Shown here piece after piece: positions 42,221 to 49,853 of a stretch of 64,000 nt of DNA. Under the pieces are notes generated by a model. It was given only the letters and a program-made list of their open reading frames with translations, was not told where the DNA came from and made no database searches. The DNA is from an uncultured Spartobacteria bacterium (GTDB lineage: Bacteria; Verrucomicrobiota; Verrucomicrobiia; Chthoniobacterales; Chthoniobacteraceae), in the NCBI GenBank assembly GCA_903933715.1, contig CAIZLD010000031.1, forward strand, positions 1-64,000, given 5' to 3'. The position numbers and the translations under genes are program-made. Positions within the stretch are counted from its first letter, which is position 1, and every line of letters starts with the position of its first letter.

Positions 42221-42925
42221 ATGAAAATCGAAGTTTTCGAAAATCCGGAACAAGCCTCGCTGGGGGCTGCGCGGTTTCTCGCGGCGGAGGCCCGGGAGTC
42301 GATCGTTGCGCGGGGCCAATTTCTCGCCGCTTTTAGCGGAGGGATTTCCCCGTGGCCGATGCTGGAAGCTTGGGCGGGCGAAAAAGTCCCGTGGGAAAAT
42401 GTGCAAATCGGGCAGGTGGACGAACGGGTGGCCCCGGCGGACGCGCCGGAACGCAACTTGCCCCGGTTGCGGAAAGCACTCCAGGGTTCCGGGTTGCATT
42501 CCGAGCAAATCCACGCAATGCCGGTGGAGTCCACCGATCTGGGGTCGGCGGTGCATAATTATGCCCTGGCGCTCCAGATGATCGTTGGAATCCCCCCGGC
42601 ACTCGATCTGATCCACCTGGGGCTGGGTGCCGACGGCCACACCGCCTCGCTTTTTCCGGGAGATCCGGTCCTGGAAGTGGTTGAAGCCGATGTGGCGCTC
42701 ACGAGAGTCTGGAACGGCTTGCGCCGGATGACGTTCACGCTCCCGATGCTTAACCGGGCCCGGCGACTGTTATGGTTGGTAACCGGCGCTGAAAAAGCCC
42801 CGGTTTTGGCCTCGCTCGTCCGGGGTAATGCGAGCCTTCCCGCCGGGCGGGTCCGGCAAGACAATGCCATCTTGTTTGCCGACCGCGCCGCAGCTCAAAT
42901 GTTGCCCAAATCAAACCATCACTAA
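42221..42925 (+). CDS. pgl: 6-phosphogluconolactonase
   Basis: 234 aa, DevB/Pgl type of the NagB fold. It hydrolyses 6-phosphogluconolactone to 6-phosphogluconate. AAFSGGISPWPMLEAW (phosphate loop), VDERVAPADAPERNLP and LIHLGLGADGHTASLFPGDP are the family signatures. Start ATG 42221, 4 bp after gnd; the longer open frame inside gnd is not needed. Confidence 0.93.
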   Translation: MKIEVFENPEQASLGAARFLAAEARESIVARGQFLAAFSGGISPWPMLEAWAGEKVPWENVQIGQVDERVAPADAPERNLPRLRKALQGSGLHSEQIHAMPVESTDLGSAVHNYALALQMIVGIPPALDLIHLGLGADGHTASLFPGDPVLEVVEADVALTRVWNGLRRMTFTLPMLNRARRLLWLVTGAEKAPVLASLVRGNASLPAGRVRQDNAILFADRAAAQMLPKSNHH

Positions 42926-42939
42926 TTTATTAAAGATGT

Positions 42940-42987
42940 TATCCGCAGATGAACGCAGATTTGAAAATCTGCGAAAATCTGCGGATT
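42940..42987. repeat. CTGCGGAT-type dispersed repeat, copy
   Basis: ATCCGCAGATGAACGCAGAT followed by its near inverse AATCTGCGAAAATCTGCGG. The same words occur at 58691-58723 and, inverted, at 58985-59017. It lies past the end of pgl and could fold into a hairpin. Confidence 0.6.
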
Positions 42988-43019
42988 CTGTTGTTCCGAA
43001 ACAATCGGGATACTCGATT

Positions 43020-43604
43020 TTAATCCGGCATGGTGTCGCCTCCAAACCGGCCGGAGCGCGGAGGGTGAGAATGGCCGTGCCGTTCCTCGTGGACGGCGCT
43101 CTCTGAGCCGGTCGCGATATCGGACGCATGGAATGATTTGAGGATTTCCCGGGCTCGCTCTGCCATTTCGTTGTTTTCGGCATGAACCGAAATCAGAATA
43201 TTGCCTTCCTTTACTTTCGATTCGTAACGGCGCGCCTCGTATTCCGGGATGCCCATGCCGACCAGCGCTCCGGCGATCCCTCCAATGGCGGTGCCCACGG
43301 CGGCCCCGCTCAAGGCAGCCATGATCGGCCCGGCGGCAATAAATGGTCCAAGGCCCGGAATGGCCAGGCTGCCGATCCCGGCAAGCCAGCCCAGGATTCC
43401 CCCGACCACAAAACCGGTAGTGCCGCCGGTGGTGGTTCCCTCGGGAGCTTTCGTCGAGTGTTCGTGGGCAAAGTCCTTGCTCCCTGCGGTGTCGGCAAAG
43501 AGCATGGAAATGTCGTTGCTGGTGAACCCCGCGTTTTTGAGGCGCTCGACGATGCTTTCAGCCCCTTCGCGGGAATGCAGTATTCCAAAAATCGATTTTT
43601 TCAT
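43020..43604 (-). CDS. General-stress-type protein with glycine-zipper segments
   Basis: 194 aa. The N-terminus MKKSIFGILHSREGAESIVERLKNAGFTSNDISMLF is the small alpha/beta module of general stress protein 17M/YflT-like families. It is followed by long Gly/Ala-rich hydrophobic stretches (GTTGFVVGGILGWLAGIGSL; AALSGAAVGTAIGGIAGALVG) of glycine-zipper type, then a charged ISVHAENNEMAERAREIL and a His-rich tail. Probably membrane-associated stress protein. ATG 43604 is chosen because the family module begins there; the frame continues upstream to 44069 without support. Confidence 0.72.
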   Translation of the reverse strand: MKKSIFGILHSREGAESIVERLKNAGFTSNDISMLFADTAGSKDFAHEHSTKAPEGTTTGGTTGFVVGGILGWLAGIGSLAIPGLGPFIAAGPIMAALSGAAVGTAIGGIAGALVGMGIPEYEARRYESKVKEGNILISVHAENNEMAERAREILKSFHASDIATGSESAVHEERHGHSHPPRSGRFGGDTMPD

Positions 43605-43747
43605 GATGGTGACCCGGTTCGCGTTTAAAGGAGGGTTCCCCCCAATCCAAAAACGAAACGGCGGAACCGGGCGGCTGTCGCCAGGTTCCCCCTTCATGAA
43701 ATCCCTCAAGCAGAGACCCGGGGGTTTATGCTCCCCGCGCTGAGACT

Positions 43748-44347
43748 CTATTCCTCGCCTTCGTCTTCGAGCTGGGAATCGTCTTCGAGATCTTCGACGT
43801 CGTGCTCGGCGAGCGAGAAACGCCGTTTGCGCTTGGCTGCGGGAAGCGGCGAAAGCGTCATATTGATGCTGCGGCCCACTTGTTTGGCCGGCATCTCGAC
43901 GACGGCCATACCGGCCAGATCGTCTCGCACGCGACGCATCATCGCCTCGCCCAAGTCCCGGTGGGCCATTTCGCGGCCGCGGAACTGGAGCTGGATTTTG
44001 AGCTTGTTGCCTTTGTCGAGGAACTGTTCGCCCCGACGGATTTTGGTCATGTAATCGTGCTCGGCACAATTGACCCGGAATTTAAGCTCCTTGAGTTTGC
44101 TGGTGCTCTGTTTTTTTTCCTTTTCCTGTTTCGCCACTTCGTAGCGGAACTTGCCGAAGTCCACGATGCGACAAACGGGAGGGGTGGCGTTGGGAGCGAC
44201 CTCCACAAGGTCGAGCCCGAGGCTTTGTGCTTTGCGAATCGCGTCTTGCAGCCTTAAAACGCCAAGCTGTTCATTGGTGGACGCGATGATGACGCGCACT
44301 TCTTTGGCACGAATGCGTCCATTAACTCGGATCTGCTGGATTTGAAT
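43748..44347 (-). CDS. infC: Translation initiation factor IF-3
   Basis: 199 aa. Binds the 30S subunit and discriminates start codons. Signatures: RVNGRIRAKEVRVI at the N-terminus, LDLVEVAPNATPPVCRIVDFGKFRYE, and C-terminal domain KFRVNCAEHDYMTKIRRGEQFLDKGNKLKIQLQFRGREMAHRDLG. ATG and GTG starts would drop part of the N-terminal domain. The best start is ATT 44347-44345, nine bases after AAGGAG, as in the IF-3 autoregulation known in other bacteria. An acidic tail (EDLEDDSQLEDEGEE) extends the C-terminus. rpmI and rplT do not follow; a stress-protein gene does. Confidence 0.95.
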   Translation of the reverse strand: MQIQQIRVNGRIRAKEVRVIIASTNEQLGVLRLQDAIRKAQSLGLDLVEVAPNATPPVCRIVDFGKFRYEVAKQEKEKKQSTSKLKELKFRVNCAEHDYMTKIRRGEQFLDKGNKLKIQLQFRGREMAHRDLGEAMMRRVRDDLAGMAVVEMPAKQVGRSINMTLSPLPAAKRKRRFSLAEHDVEDLEDDSQLEDEGEE

Positions 44348-44362
44348 AACCTGTATCTCCTT
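44345..44362 (-). promoter_or_regulatory. infC ribosome site with ATT start codon
   Basis: AAGGAG (44362-44357), spacer ATACAGGTT, then ATT (44347-44345) on the minus strand. The position matches the IF-3 N-terminus (MIQIQQIRVNGRIR). The 240 bp further upstream, to 44602, contain no supported gene and presumably the infC promoter. Confidence 0.8.
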
Positions 44363-44598
44363 GAGGGCGCCTCCCTCGAAGCAAAAGCAGGAGCCCGTTT
44401 ATTTATTTTTTCGTATTTTGCCGCCGTGATGGGTGCAAGTTTTGCCTCGCTCCCATCGCTTCTGATTCCTCCACGCTCGCGGCGGGCCTGGGGATTGGTT
44501 CGCGTATGATTCGCTCGCCAACCTGTGCATTTAGGCGACTTTTTCAACCGGGGCAAGGGGAAACTTCTCTTAAAGTCTCCGAATGGCCCATAAAAGCG

Positions 44599-44631
44599 AA
44601 AAGGAGCGGTTTCACTGGGTGAAACCGCTCC
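44599..44631 (-). terminator. Intrinsic terminator of fba
   Basis: Perfect 13-bp stem GGAGCGGTTTCAC/GTGAAACCGCTCC (44603-44631) with 3-base loop; on the minus strand it is followed by TTTT. It lies 22 bp after the fba stop codon. Confidence 0.9.
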
Positions 44632-44653
44632 AAAAGAGTCCGGGAAAGGACGA

Positions 44654-45619
44654 CTATTTGCTGAGGAACGCGCGCAGCGAGGCGAGCTGTCCGGCAGAGC
44701 CGAGTTTCACGTTTTTCGCGGCGATAAACTTGGTGTATTCATCCATAAAGATTTTGCCCGGAGGACGGAAATCGAAAGCAGCCGGATTATCCCGGAAGAA
44801 CTCGCGGTGAACGCGGGTCCAGACGAGGCGGCCGTCGGTGTCGATATTGATCTTCGTCACGCCAAGTTTGGCCGCGGGCAGGTATTCGTCTTCGTTGACG
44901 CCGCAGGAATCGGCGATTTTGCCCCCGGCGGCGTTGATGCGGCGGACTTCCTCTTGCGGGACGCTGCTGCTGCCGTGCATGACGATCGGCACAGGTTGCA
45001 TTCCGGCGGCCGCGAGGTTTTTCTCGATCTCTTCGATGACTTCGAAGTGGAGGCTCTGCTGCCCCTTGAATTTGAAAGCGCCGTGGCTGGTGCCGATGGC
45101 GGCCGCCAGGGAGTCGCACCCGGAGCGCTGGATGAATTCCACAGCCTGGTCGGGGTTGGTCAGGCAGGCGTTGCCTTCTTCAACGATGACATCTTCCTCA
45201 ACGCCGCCGAGTTGGCCGAGTTCGGCTTCCACGGTGAGCCCCTTGGCGTGGGCGCGATCGACGACGCGGCGGGTGATGGCGATGTTTTCCTCAAACGAGT
45301 GGTGGGAGGCGTCAATCATGACCGAGCTGTAGAACCCGGAGTCGATGCAGTCGTAGCAGGTCTCCTCGTCGCCGTGATCGAGATGGACGGCGTAGATGGC
45401 GTCCGGGAAGATTTCCCCGGCGGCGCGGATGACCGCTTCGATCATGCGCTTGTCGGAGTAGGCGCGGGCACCCTTGGAAAGCTGGATGATGAAGGGAGCC
45501 TGGCTCTCGATGCAGCCGCGGAAGAGTCCCATCGTCTGCTCGATGTTGTTGATGTTATACGCTCCGACGGCGTATTTGCCGAAAGCGTGTTTTGCAAGTT
45601 GGGCGGTGGTGACGATCAT
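44654..45619 (-). CDS. fba: Class II fructose-bisphosphate aldolase
   Basis: 321 aa; zinc-dependent cleavage of fructose 1,6-bisphosphate into glyceraldehyde 3-phosphate and DHAP. The start MIVTTAQLAKHAFGKYAVGAYNINN is typical. The metal/catalytic segment AVHLDHGDEETC (Asp81, His82), VEAELGQLGGVEED, PIVMHGSSSVPQEEV and TKINIDTDGRLVWTRVHREFF are present. The C-terminal extension (PPGKIFMDEYTKFIAAKNVKLGSAGQ) places it with the longer class IIB enzymes. It is monocistronic, with its own terminator. ATG 45619 fits the family start. Confidence 0.95.
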   Translation of the reverse strand: MIVTTAQLAKHAFGKYAVGAYNINNIEQTMGLFRGCIESQAPFIIQLSKGARAYSDKRMIEAVIRAAGEIFPDAIYAVHLDHGDEETCYDCIDSGFYSSVMIDASHHSFEENIAITRRVVDRAHAKGLTVEAELGQLGGVEEDVIVEEGNACLTNPDQAVEFIQRSGCDSLAAAIGTSHGAFKFKGQQSLHFEVIEEIEKNLAAAGMQPVPIVMHGSSSVPQEEVRRINAAGGKIADSCGVNEDEYLPAAKLGVTKINIDTDGRLVWTRVHREFFRDNPAAFDFRPPGKIFMDEYTKFIAAKNVKLGSAGQLASLRAFLSK

Positions 45620-45800
45620 AAGATGAAAGCAGGGAGTATCCGGTGATTGCCGCATCGGGGCAAGGCGAAATACGGACACCCCCAATGGGTTGAGTTAAAG
45701 GTAGTGTGAAAAGCGAGATCCGATCCGAAAACCTTCCTTGCCTCTGGCCTCCGTGATCCGGGTTTTTCTAGCGGGAAGAAAGGCTGGGAAGAACTTTCAT

Positions 45801-45834
45801 TTTTTGCGCCGTTTGCATTTTTTTGCGCCGTTTG
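45801..45834. repeat. TTTTTGCGCCGTTTG tandem repeat
   Basis: TTTTTGCGCCGTTTG at 45801-45815 and 45820-45834. A near copy of the combined unit (GCGCCGTTTGCAT...TTTGCGCC) occurs at 58890-58913, so this is a dispersed intergenic repeat. Confidence 0.6.
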
Positions 45835-45844
45835 TGTTAAAAAC

Positions 45845-46417
45845 TCAGACTGCGGCGGGCGGCGCGGGGCGGTTGTCAACGGTTTCGACCCACCGGGCCC
45901 AGAGCCAGAGAAGATCGGAGAGCCGGTTCAAATAGCGGGCGATCTCGGAACTGAGCGTCTCGTCGCTTTCGCGCAATCCCACCACCAGGCGTTCGGCGCG
46001 GCGGCAAATAGTGCGGGCGACTTCCAGCGTGGCGCTCCCCATGCTGTCGCCGGGGGTGGCCCAGCGATGAAATTCGATCTGATGGTTTTTTTCCAGATCG
46101 TCGATCCGGGCGCTTAAAGCCTCGACTTTTTCCGGGGTGACAATCCCGTAACTGCTGTTGCGATGGCGCTCCCGGTCCTCGGTGGCAACGGCGATCTCCC
46201 CCATCAAAACGATCAATTCTTTTTGGATCGCCTTGAGCGGTTCGGTAATGAACGGCTCGCCCACGGTTCCTTTCAAGCTGGCGCGGGCCAAACCCATCGC
46301 GGCGTTGAGTTCGTCAACGGCTCCGTTACAGGCAATCCGGGGGTCGGTTTTGGAAACCCGTTTTCCATACAGGAGGCCGGTGGTTCCCTGGTCACCGGTT
46401 TTGGTGGCAATGGACAT
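45845..46417 (-). CDS. Cob(I)yrinic acid a,c-diamide adenosyltransferase, PduO type
   Basis: 190 aa. Transfers the adenosyl group of ATP to cob(I)alamin to make coenzyme B12. Family signatures: SIATKTGDQGTTGLLYGKRVSKTDPRIACNGAVDELNAAMGLARA at the N-terminus, FHRWATPGDSMGSATLEVARTICRRAERLVVGL and the C-terminal YLNRLSDLLWLWARW. ATG 46417 begins the conserved region; the frame is open to 46468. No B12-dependent enzyme is nearby, so it serves the cell generally. Confidence 0.93.
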   Translation of the reverse strand: MSIATKTGDQGTTGLLYGKRVSKTDPRIACNGAVDELNAAMGLARASLKGTVGEPFITEPLKAIQKELIVLMGEIAVATEDRERHRNSSYGIVTPEKVEALSARIDDLEKNHQIEFHRWATPGDSMGSATLEVARTICRRAERLVVGLRESDETLSSEIARYLNRLSDLLWLWARWVETVDNRPAPPAAV

Positions 46418-46563
46418 AACTCTATCTAACCGCAAAAAGGCGCAAATAGCACAAAAAAGAACCAGCAAAAAAACAAGAGCCGGGGGAGAACTGCTCTATT
46501 TCGGTTTTTGCGGCTAGTGGGCTGTCACACGTTAAGCGATGGGTAAAGACACAAGCCCAGCCT

Positions 46564-46730
46564 CGTTCCCAATCTCCGATTGGGAACGCAAGTGTCCGCG
46601 AAACTCTGTTTCGACAATCGTGGATTGCGTAAAAAATCGAAAATGATCCAGAAGGCTTGATCTGTAAACTCGCGGTTTTCGAATCGGAGATTCACAGACA
46701 GGAGCGTTCCCAATCAGGAGATTGGGAACG
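46564..46730. repeat. Two GTTCCCAATC palindromes (REP-like)
   Basis: CGTTCCCAATC/GATTGGGAACG with 3-base loop at 46564-46588, and the same perfect 11-bp arms with a 4-base loop at 46705-46730. About 115 bp separate them. The whole 46418-46783 gap contains no supported gene. Paired palindromes like these resemble REP/BIME elements. Confidence 0.7.
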
Positions 46731-46783
46731 AGAGCAAGAGAGCAAATCTTCGCTCTACCATCTATTTCCCGCGTGAAAACCCA

Positions 46784-47245
46784 CTAGACCCGCACCTTGA
46801 GGACCACTTTGACCACCGGCTCGGGCGTGTCCGTGACCTGGCACCCCGGTTTGTGGCCGTCCTGCGGCAGGTAAACGGCAAACGAGCCTGCGGGAATCAC
46901 CATTGCGGTGACGTTTTTCACCCCCGTGCCGTCGTATTTTTGCACATCCTTATCCGGGTTGTAAGGGGTGGTTGGCTGAAATTCTTCGACCGGGGTATAA
47001 AGGATTTTCTCCCGGCCCGAGGCGATGAACTGGATGTCCGCATAAACCTGATGGGTTTCCCAAGCCTTGGTTTCTTCGGGAGCGGTCTCGTAACGCTGCA
47101 CCGCGGCGTAAAGATCGTTGCCCGCGATCTCGTATTTGCCATCCGGGGTATTCAGGTCAAAGTTTTTCAGATACTCGAACGCTTTCGGGAAAAGCGGGTG
47201 CAGGGCGGCGTAGGTATCGGAATGGTCGAGGCGATCTTGAATCAT
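46784..47245 (-). CDS. YhcH/YjgK/YiaL family cupin protein
   Basis: 153 aa of the DUF386 family (EbgC, YiaL, TabA). Members are beta-sandwich proteins associated with sugar metabolism, some proposed to act on sialic acid or as mutarotases. Motifs: MIQDRLDHSDTYAALHP, ETHQVYADIQFIASGREKI, FAVYLPQDGHKPGC (the metal-binding His region) and a C-terminal KVVLKVRV. Full length. It stands alone, divergent from htrA across 94 bp. Confidence 0.9.
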   Translation of the reverse strand: MIQDRLDHSDTYAALHPLFPKAFEYLKNFDLNTPDGKYEIAGNDLYAAVQRYETAPEETKAWETHQVYADIQFIASGREKILYTPVEEFQPTTPYNPDKDVQKYDGTGVKNVTAMVIPAGSFAVYLPQDGHKPGCQVTDTPEPVVKVVLKVRV

Positions 47246-47339
47246 AGTCCCCCGAGAAAAACCGGCTTTGGGCGAAATTTAAAGAATTAAAAACGCGGTA
47301 AATTCCTTCTGTTCCTGCGGCATCCGATTCGGTTACAAG

Positions 47340-48836
47340 ATGATGCCAACTTCCCGCAGCATGAAACGGTTCCTCCTATTCCTCCTCCTTGTCGCCCTTG
47401 GCCTACTTGCGATTTCGCGCTGGAACCAGCACCGCCGAACCCCTGAAACATTCACGCCCGCTCCGGCCACGACATTGAAGCCTTCGGATTTCCCCGTGCT
47501 TGCGGCGATGGATCAGGAAACCACCCGCCTGGTCCATGCGGTCATCCCGTCGGTGGTGAGCATCACCACGGCCCGCAAAATCTCGATCCCGCCGGTGATC
47601 GACCCGTTTGAGCTGTTGCTCGGGCGCCGCCGACGTGTGCAACCGCAGGAGACCATCAAAAATTCTCTCGGAAGCGGCGTCATTGTCTCCAAAGAAGGGC
47701 ATATCCTCACCAATCATCACGTTGTCGCCAACGTGGACGAGATCGTTGTCCAGCTCAACGATGGGCGGGAGTTCCCGGCCCGGATCATCGGCGTGGATGA
47801 TGTCACCGACATAGCAGTGATCAAAATCGAGGCCACCGGGGTCAAACCGCTGCCGCTGGGGGATTCGGACGGGGTGAGCGTGGGACAGCACGTTTTTGCA
47901 ATCGGCAACCCGTTTGGGCTTCAGGAAAGCGTCACCCGGGGGATCATCAGCGCCACGGGCCGCGTGACGGATGAAAACCGGGTTGAATATTTCCAGACCG
48001 AGGCGGTCATCAATCCCGGAAATTCCGGCGGCCCGCTGGTCAATATCCGGGGGGAAATCATCGGGATCAACACCGCCATCGGCAACTACTCCGGCAGCGG
48101 CACATGGCAGGGGGTCGGGTTTGCGATCCCGTCCAACACCGTCCGCCATGCGCTGGAAGGGATCATCAAAACCGGCCGCGTCCTCCATGGCTACCTCGGC
48201 ATCAGCATCGAACCGGTCACGCCGGAACTGGCCCGGCAATTTGGGCTCGCCGAACCGTCCGGGGCGCTGGTGCAAAGCCTCACGCCGGGATCTCCGGCGG
48301 AAAAAGGCGGGCTCAAGCCGGGGGATATCATCATCGGTTTCAATGGCAAAACGATCCAGGGAACACGGGATCTGGTGAGCCGTATCAAGACGGCAACCGT
48401 CGGGAGCAAAGTCGAAATCAAGATCATCCGCGAGGGCAAGGTGTTGACGATCCCGGTGGTGATTGAGGAAGTCCCGGCCGGGTTGAAGATCGGGCCGCTG
48501 CCTCAGCAGCAACAACCCACTCCCCCCCAGGCGCCCGCTCCACAGCCGTCCGCCAACCCGCTGGCCGGGGTGACGGTCAGCTCCATCCCCAGGGAGATGC
48601 TGGGCAACTATCCCGAGAATGTCCAGGGGGTGCTGGTGACCGAAATCTCCCCGCAGAGCCCGGCCTCGCTCGCATTGCAACCCGGCGATGTGATTGAGCA
48701 GATCAACGGGGAGCCGGTCCCGACCCCCGAGGCGTTGCAGCGGCTGGCGTCATCGATTGGGCCGGGCAAAAACGTGGTCCTCTCGATTGCCCGGGGCAAA
48801 GTGCGCCTGTTTGTGGTGGTGCGGGCCGGGAAATAG
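47340..48836 (+). CDS. HtrA/DegP-type periplasmic serine protease
   Basis: 498-aa Do-like protease and chaperone. A membrane anchor or signal (FLLFLLLVALGLLAI) is followed by the trypsin-like domain with His (LTNHHVVANVDEIVV), Asp (DDVTDIAVIKIEATG) and Ser (NPGNSGGPLVNI), then PDZ1 (GYLGISIEPVTPELARQFGL...AEKGGLKPGDIIIGFNGK) and, after a Gln/Pro-rich linker, PDZ2 (PASLALQPGDVIEQINGEPV). Active in the envelope in removing misfolded proteins. ATG 47340 or 47361 could start; both leave the signal intact. The CpxAR-like pair at 56479-58646 is a possible regulator, by analogy only. Confidence 0.93.
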   Translation: MMPTSRSMKRFLLFLLLVALGLLAISRWNQHRRTPETFTPAPATTLKPSDFPVLAAMDQETTRLVHAVIPSVVSITTARKISIPPVIDPFELLLGRRRRVQPQETIKNSLGSGVIVSKEGHILTNHHVVANVDEIVVQLNDGREFPARIIGVDDVTDIAVIKIEATGVKPLPLGDSDGVSVGQHVFAIGNPFGLQESVTRGIISATGRVTDENRVEYFQTEAVINPGNSGGPLVNIRGEIIGINTAIGNYSGSGTWQGVGFAIPSNTVRHALEGIIKTGRVLHGYLGISIEPVTPELARQFGLAEPSGALVQSLTPGSPAEKGGLKPGDIIIGFNGKTIQGTRDLVSRIKTATVGSKVEIKIIREGKVLTIPVVIEEVPAGLKIGPLPQQQQPTPPQAPAPQPSANPLAGVTVSSIPREMLGNYPENVQGVLVTEISPQSPASLALQPGDVIEQINGEPVPTPEALQRLASSIGPGKNVVLSIARGKVRLFVVVRAGK

Positions 48837-48895
48837 CCCACAGAGCTGTTCGCGAATCAAAAGAAAGTAAATTTCAAAAAATTTGTGAACAACTC

Positions 48896-49783
48896 CTATC
48901 GTGATCCGGGGCGGGCCGATCGTTTTGCGGGAATCTTGAGGATTCGCAACTTCGATCCGCCATATTCTTCCAGTTTCCTCTTCGCCTCGCCCAGGTAATC
49001 GCGGTCCAGATCAAACCCGATGAATTTCCCCGCGCCACATTGCGCGGCGGCAATGGCGGCGTGACCGATCCCGACGAACGGATCGAGCACCACGCTTTGG
49101 GAATCGACCCGGTGCAATTTCAGGCACATCGCGACGAGTTCCACCGGGAATGTCGCCGGATGCGGGCGCTGTTTGTCGCGAAAATGAATCGTCGGGTAGG
49201 GGATAAACCAGTTGTTACCCCGGCATCGCTGATCGCGGCCCGCCGTTTTTTTCCAGCGGGTGATGTTGCTCTTGTCGGCATACGGCACCCCGACGGCCAG
49301 CCGGTCCACCGGCACTTTCCCGGTTTTGGTGAAATGGAAAATGTACTCGTGGCAGTCGGTCACAAACCGGGGCGAGTTGATCGGCTTGAAATGCCCGGCG
49401 GAAATCTGCTCCCCTTCCTTTGTCTCGAGGGTGATCGACTTGATCCAGTGGAACGTGTTCTGGAGCACCAGCCGTTCGCTGAAACGGAGCGCGATCTGGT
49501 GGGGCAGAAGCGGATTGGCCGGGGTCGCGCCGATATTGAGAAAAAGCGAGCCGTCCGGCTTGAGCACGCGGCAGACCGCCTCGGCCCAGCAGGTGAGCCA
49601 CCCCAGGAAATCGTCGCGGCGGGCGGTGTCGTCGAAGGTTGAATAGCCGATGCCGACGTTGTAAGGTGGGGAGGTGACAATCGCGTCCACCGATTCCGGC
49701 TTGAGGCGTGCCATCCCGTCCAGGCAATCGCCGTGGCGGAGTTCAAAAAAGGGGGTGGAGCTACTCATGGCGGCCCGTTTCAT
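48896..49783 (-). CDS. Orphan site-specific DNA methyltransferase
   Basis: 295 aa, amino-methyltransferase of the beta order: catalytic TSPPYNVGIGY near residue 37 precedes the SAM-binding DPFVGIGHAAIAA in the last third. ELRHGDCLDGMARL and CRVLKPDGSLFLNIG are also characteristic. SPPY suggests N4-cytosine or N6-adenine as target. No restriction endonuclease gene adjoins it, so it may be solitary. Starts at 49783 and 49768 are both possible; the frame runs to 49870 into the upstream speA start. It is divergent from speA with about 70 bp between. Confidence 0.9.
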   Translation of the reverse strand: MKRAAMSSSTPFFELRHGDCLDGMARLKPESVDAIVTSPPYNVGIGYSTFDDTARRDDFLGWLTCWAEAVCRVLKPDGSLFLNIGATPANPLLPHQIALRFSERLVLQNTFHWIKSITLETKEGEQISAGHFKPINSPRFVTDCHEYIFHFTKTGKVPVDRLAVGVPYADKSNITRWKKTAGRDQRCRGNNWFIPYPTIHFRDKQRPHPATFPVELVAMCLKLHRVDSQSVVLDPFVGIGHAAIAAAQCGAGKFIGFDLDRDYLGEAKRKLEEYGGSKLRILKIPAKRSARPGSR

Positions 49784-49853
49784 AATTGAGCGCGGATGCA
49801 AATCCCGATTGCAAACCGGCGCGTGAACCGTAGGATGCGAACCTTCGTTAATA

